From Alistipes senegalensis JC50 (GTDB lineage: Bacteria; Bacteroidota; Bacteroidia; Bacteroidales; Rikenellaceae), in assembly GCF_025145645.1 (NCBI RefSeq), contig NZ_CP102252.1, positions 2,108,001 to 2,172,000 on the forward strand: DNA of 64,000 bases, given 5' to 3'. Positions within the stretch are counted from its first letter, which is position 1; every line of letters starts with the position of its first letter. Shown piece after piece: positions 62,550-64,000 of this stretch. The translations under genes were made by a program, and so were the position numbers. The notes under the pieces are model-generated. The model did no database searches and had not been told where the DNA came from. It worked only from the letters and a program-made list of their open reading frames with translations.

Positions 62550-64000
62550 ATGAGTTTCATGTACAACCCCTTTCCGTATGACGACCCCCGCGCCGTCAAC
62601 CGTCCGGCACTCCCGAAGAAGACCGTCGGGGCGGTCGTCGCCGGAACCTCCAAGGCTGCCGCCGCCCTGGCCGGGGAGATCGCTTCCCGCCTGAAAGCCG
62701 CGCCCGGCAAAAACGTCGTCGTCGGGTTCGACGGCTACGCCACGGCCGACTGGACGCGGATGGTCAACCTGCTCTCGCAGCAGCTGCTGGGCAAAGGGAT
62801 CGGAGTGGACGTAGCGGCGTTTACCGAGGTGCTCAAATCCGAGCGGGAGATCGCCGACATGATCAACCCCAATCTGGAATGGGACACCTCGAAGGACCCG
62901 TCGCTGCTGTTCGGTCGCCTGATCGAGCGCGGTTACGAGGATCTGTTCGACGCGTCGAAATTCGCGGCGTTCAGGCAGCGCCTCGAGGCACTCCGGGCCC
63001 CTGCCGCCGAAGGGCGCGTGCTGATCGTCTACGGCAGCGGATGCCTGGTCGAGGAGGTGCGCGGACTCTATGACATCAAATGTTATTTCGACGTGACGCC
63101 CAAGGAGGCGATCCTCCGCATCCGCCGCGGCCAGTTCGCCAACCTCGGCGACCGGGTGGCCGCTCCGGTCAACCGGGTGATCCGCCGCTGCTACTACGTC
63201 GATTTCGAGATGGGCGTGCGTCACCGCGGCAAGCTGCTGCGCGGCGAGCTGCTCGATTTCTACATGGCTTCGGACAGCCCCGACCATATCCACATGATTC
63301 CGATGGAGGCGTTGTCCGACATCTTCCGGGCGCTGGCCGGCTATCCGTTCCGCTGCAAGCCGGTCTATTTGGAGGGCGTGTGGGGCGGCACCTACGTCAA
63401 GAAGCTCCGCAACCTGCCCGACTCGATGCGCAACTGCGCGTGGGTCTTCGACCTGATCCCGATGGAGGTGTCGATCGTCGTCGAGGCCGGGGACGAAAAG
63501 ATCGACTTCCCCTATTTCTCGTTCGTGCAGAAGGAGGGCGAGGCCATCATGGGCCGTCCGTGCGTCGAGAAGTTCGGCGGTTACTTCCCCATCCGCTTCA
63601 ACTACGACGACACGTTCCACAGCAACGGAAACATGTCGATCCAGGTGCATTCGGGGGCCGAATACAATCAGAAGAATTTCGGGGAGCTGGGCCGTCAGGA
63701 CGAGAGCTACTACGTGGTGGTGGCCGGACAGGACGCCAAGACCTTCGTGGGCTTCCGCGACGATGCCGACACCGAGCAGTTCATCCGCGACATCAAGCTG
63801 GCCGACACCGAATACAAGCCCGTGGACTACCTGAAATACGTCAGCTACGAGGATTCGAAACCCGGCTTGCAGGTGATGCTTCCCGCCGGGACGATCCACT
63901 CGTCGGGTCGCAACCAGGTGGTGCTCGAAATCGGCAGTCTTACGATCGGCTCTTACACCTACAAGCTCTACGACTACCTGCGCGCCGACCTCGACGGCAA
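62550..64000 (+). CDS. Phosphomannose-isomerase-like protein (partial, runs off the window)
   Basis: The frame is open from ATG 62550 (MSFMYNPFPYDDPRAV) to the last base, about 483 residues. The N-terminal part (about 30-200) looks like a nucleoside-kinase fold without a clear P-loop (GKNVVVGFDGYATADWTRM; RVLIVYGSGCLVEEV; CYFDVTPKEAILRIRRGQ). The C-terminal part looks like a class I mannose-6-phosphate isomerase cupin (YLEGVWGGTYVKKL; FNYDDTFHSNGNMSIQVHSGAEYN; MLPAGTIHSSGRNQVVLEIG). His residues in IQVHSG and TIHSSG are candidate metal ligands. Two-part proteins of this type occur in Bacteroides sugar operons. It starts 20 bases after the isomerase gene. Confidence 0.8.
   Translation, partial: MSFMYNPFPYDDPRAVNRPALPKKTVGAVVAGTSKAAAALAGEIASRLKAAPGKNVVVGFDGYATADWTRMVNLLSQQLLGKGIGVDVAAFTEVLKSEREIADMINPNLEWDTSKDPSLLFGRLIERGYEDLFDASKFAAFRQRLEALRAPAAEGRVLIVYGSGCLVEEVRGLYDIKCYFDVTPKEAILRIRRGQFANLGDRVAAPVNRVIRRCYYVDFEMGVRHRGKLLRGELLDFYMASDSPDHIHMIPMEALSDIFRALAGYPFRCKPVYLEGVWGGTYVKKLRNLPDSMRNCAWVFDLIPMEVSIVVEAGDEKIDFPYFSFVQKEGEAIMGRPCVEKFGGYFPIRFNYDDTFHSNGNMSIQVHSGAEYNQKNFGELGRQDESYYVVVAGQDAKTFVGFRDDADTEQFIRDIKLADTEYKPVDYLKYVSYEDSKPGLQVMLPAGTIHSSGRNQVVLEIGSLTIGSYTYKLYDYLRADLDG

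Noticed and set aside
1..64000. tRNA genes, rRNA genes, CRISPR arrays, insertion sequences, prophage.
   Set aside because: None seen: gene spacing is tight, and no cloverleaf-like, regularly repeated or transposase-like sequence was noticed on either strand.

Overview
The window comes from a Bacteroidota genome, most likely a gut member of the Bacteroidales with a high-GC chromosome (an Alistipes/Rikenellaceae-like organism is my inference). The reasons are two SusC/SusD pairs, a hybrid two-component regulator, an ECF sigma/FecR pair, SusE and FISUMP lipoproteins, no obvious Shine-Dalgarno sequences, and several promoters matching the Bacteroides -7 consensus TAnnTTTG. All reading frames appear intact. 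I found no tRNA, rRNA, CRISPR array, insertion sequence or phage gene.

Layout. (1) 1-3928: the end of a surface-polysaccharide biosynthesis cluster on the + strand (unidentified 3' end, GT2 glycosyltransferase, ATP-grasp enzyme, membrane acyltransferase, polysaccharide deacetylase). It is clearly more AT-rich than the rest and closes at a perfect 14-bp terminator hairpin. (2) 4023-21457: a polysaccharide utilization locus of ten genes, all on the - strand. In transcription order these are GH110, GH110, GH43, SusC, SusD, SusE-FISUMP lipoprotein, beta-helix lipoprotein, four-repeat SusE-FISUMP lipoprotein, SGNH esterase and GH20. Its divergent regulator is a 1317-aa hybrid two-component system (21660-25613). 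The enzyme set fits stepwise removal of alpha-1,3-galactose, beta-galactose and beta-GlcNAc from host mucin-type glycans. (3) 25722-31981: a TolC/adaptor/MacB-type ABC export operon ending in its own LytS/LytTR pair. (4) 32080-49312: an ECF sigma factor, a FecR anti-sigma factor, a WG-repeat protein, then an STN-containing SusC, a SusD, a lipoprotein and three tandem paralogous metzincin-type metalloproteases. This looks like an outer-membrane peptide or glycoprotein utilization system. (5) 49448-55871: an AraC regulator divergent from an RND efflux operon (adaptor, pump, TolC). (6) 55912-64000: a membrane acyltransferase and a GntR regulator, divergent from a sugar-catabolism operon (clan GH-A glycosidase, MFS transporter, L-arabinose/L-fucose-type isomerase, and a phosphomannose-isomerase-like protein cut by the window end).

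How it fits together. Regions 2 and 4 are two nutrient-import systems with different regulatory logic. The first SusC has no STN domain and sits beside a hybrid two-component regulator. The second SusC has an STN domain and follows a sigma/anti-sigma pair, so transport and trans-envelope signalling should be coupled. The most unusual points are: the hybrid regulator has tyrosine where the phospho-accepting histidine should be; the SGNH protein carries a second, catalytically degenerate SGNH-like domain; three metzincins stand in tandem behind a sigma-controlled SusCD pair; the WG-repeat gene is bracketed by two near-identical hairpin segments; and two C9 homopolymers lie in surface-related genes.
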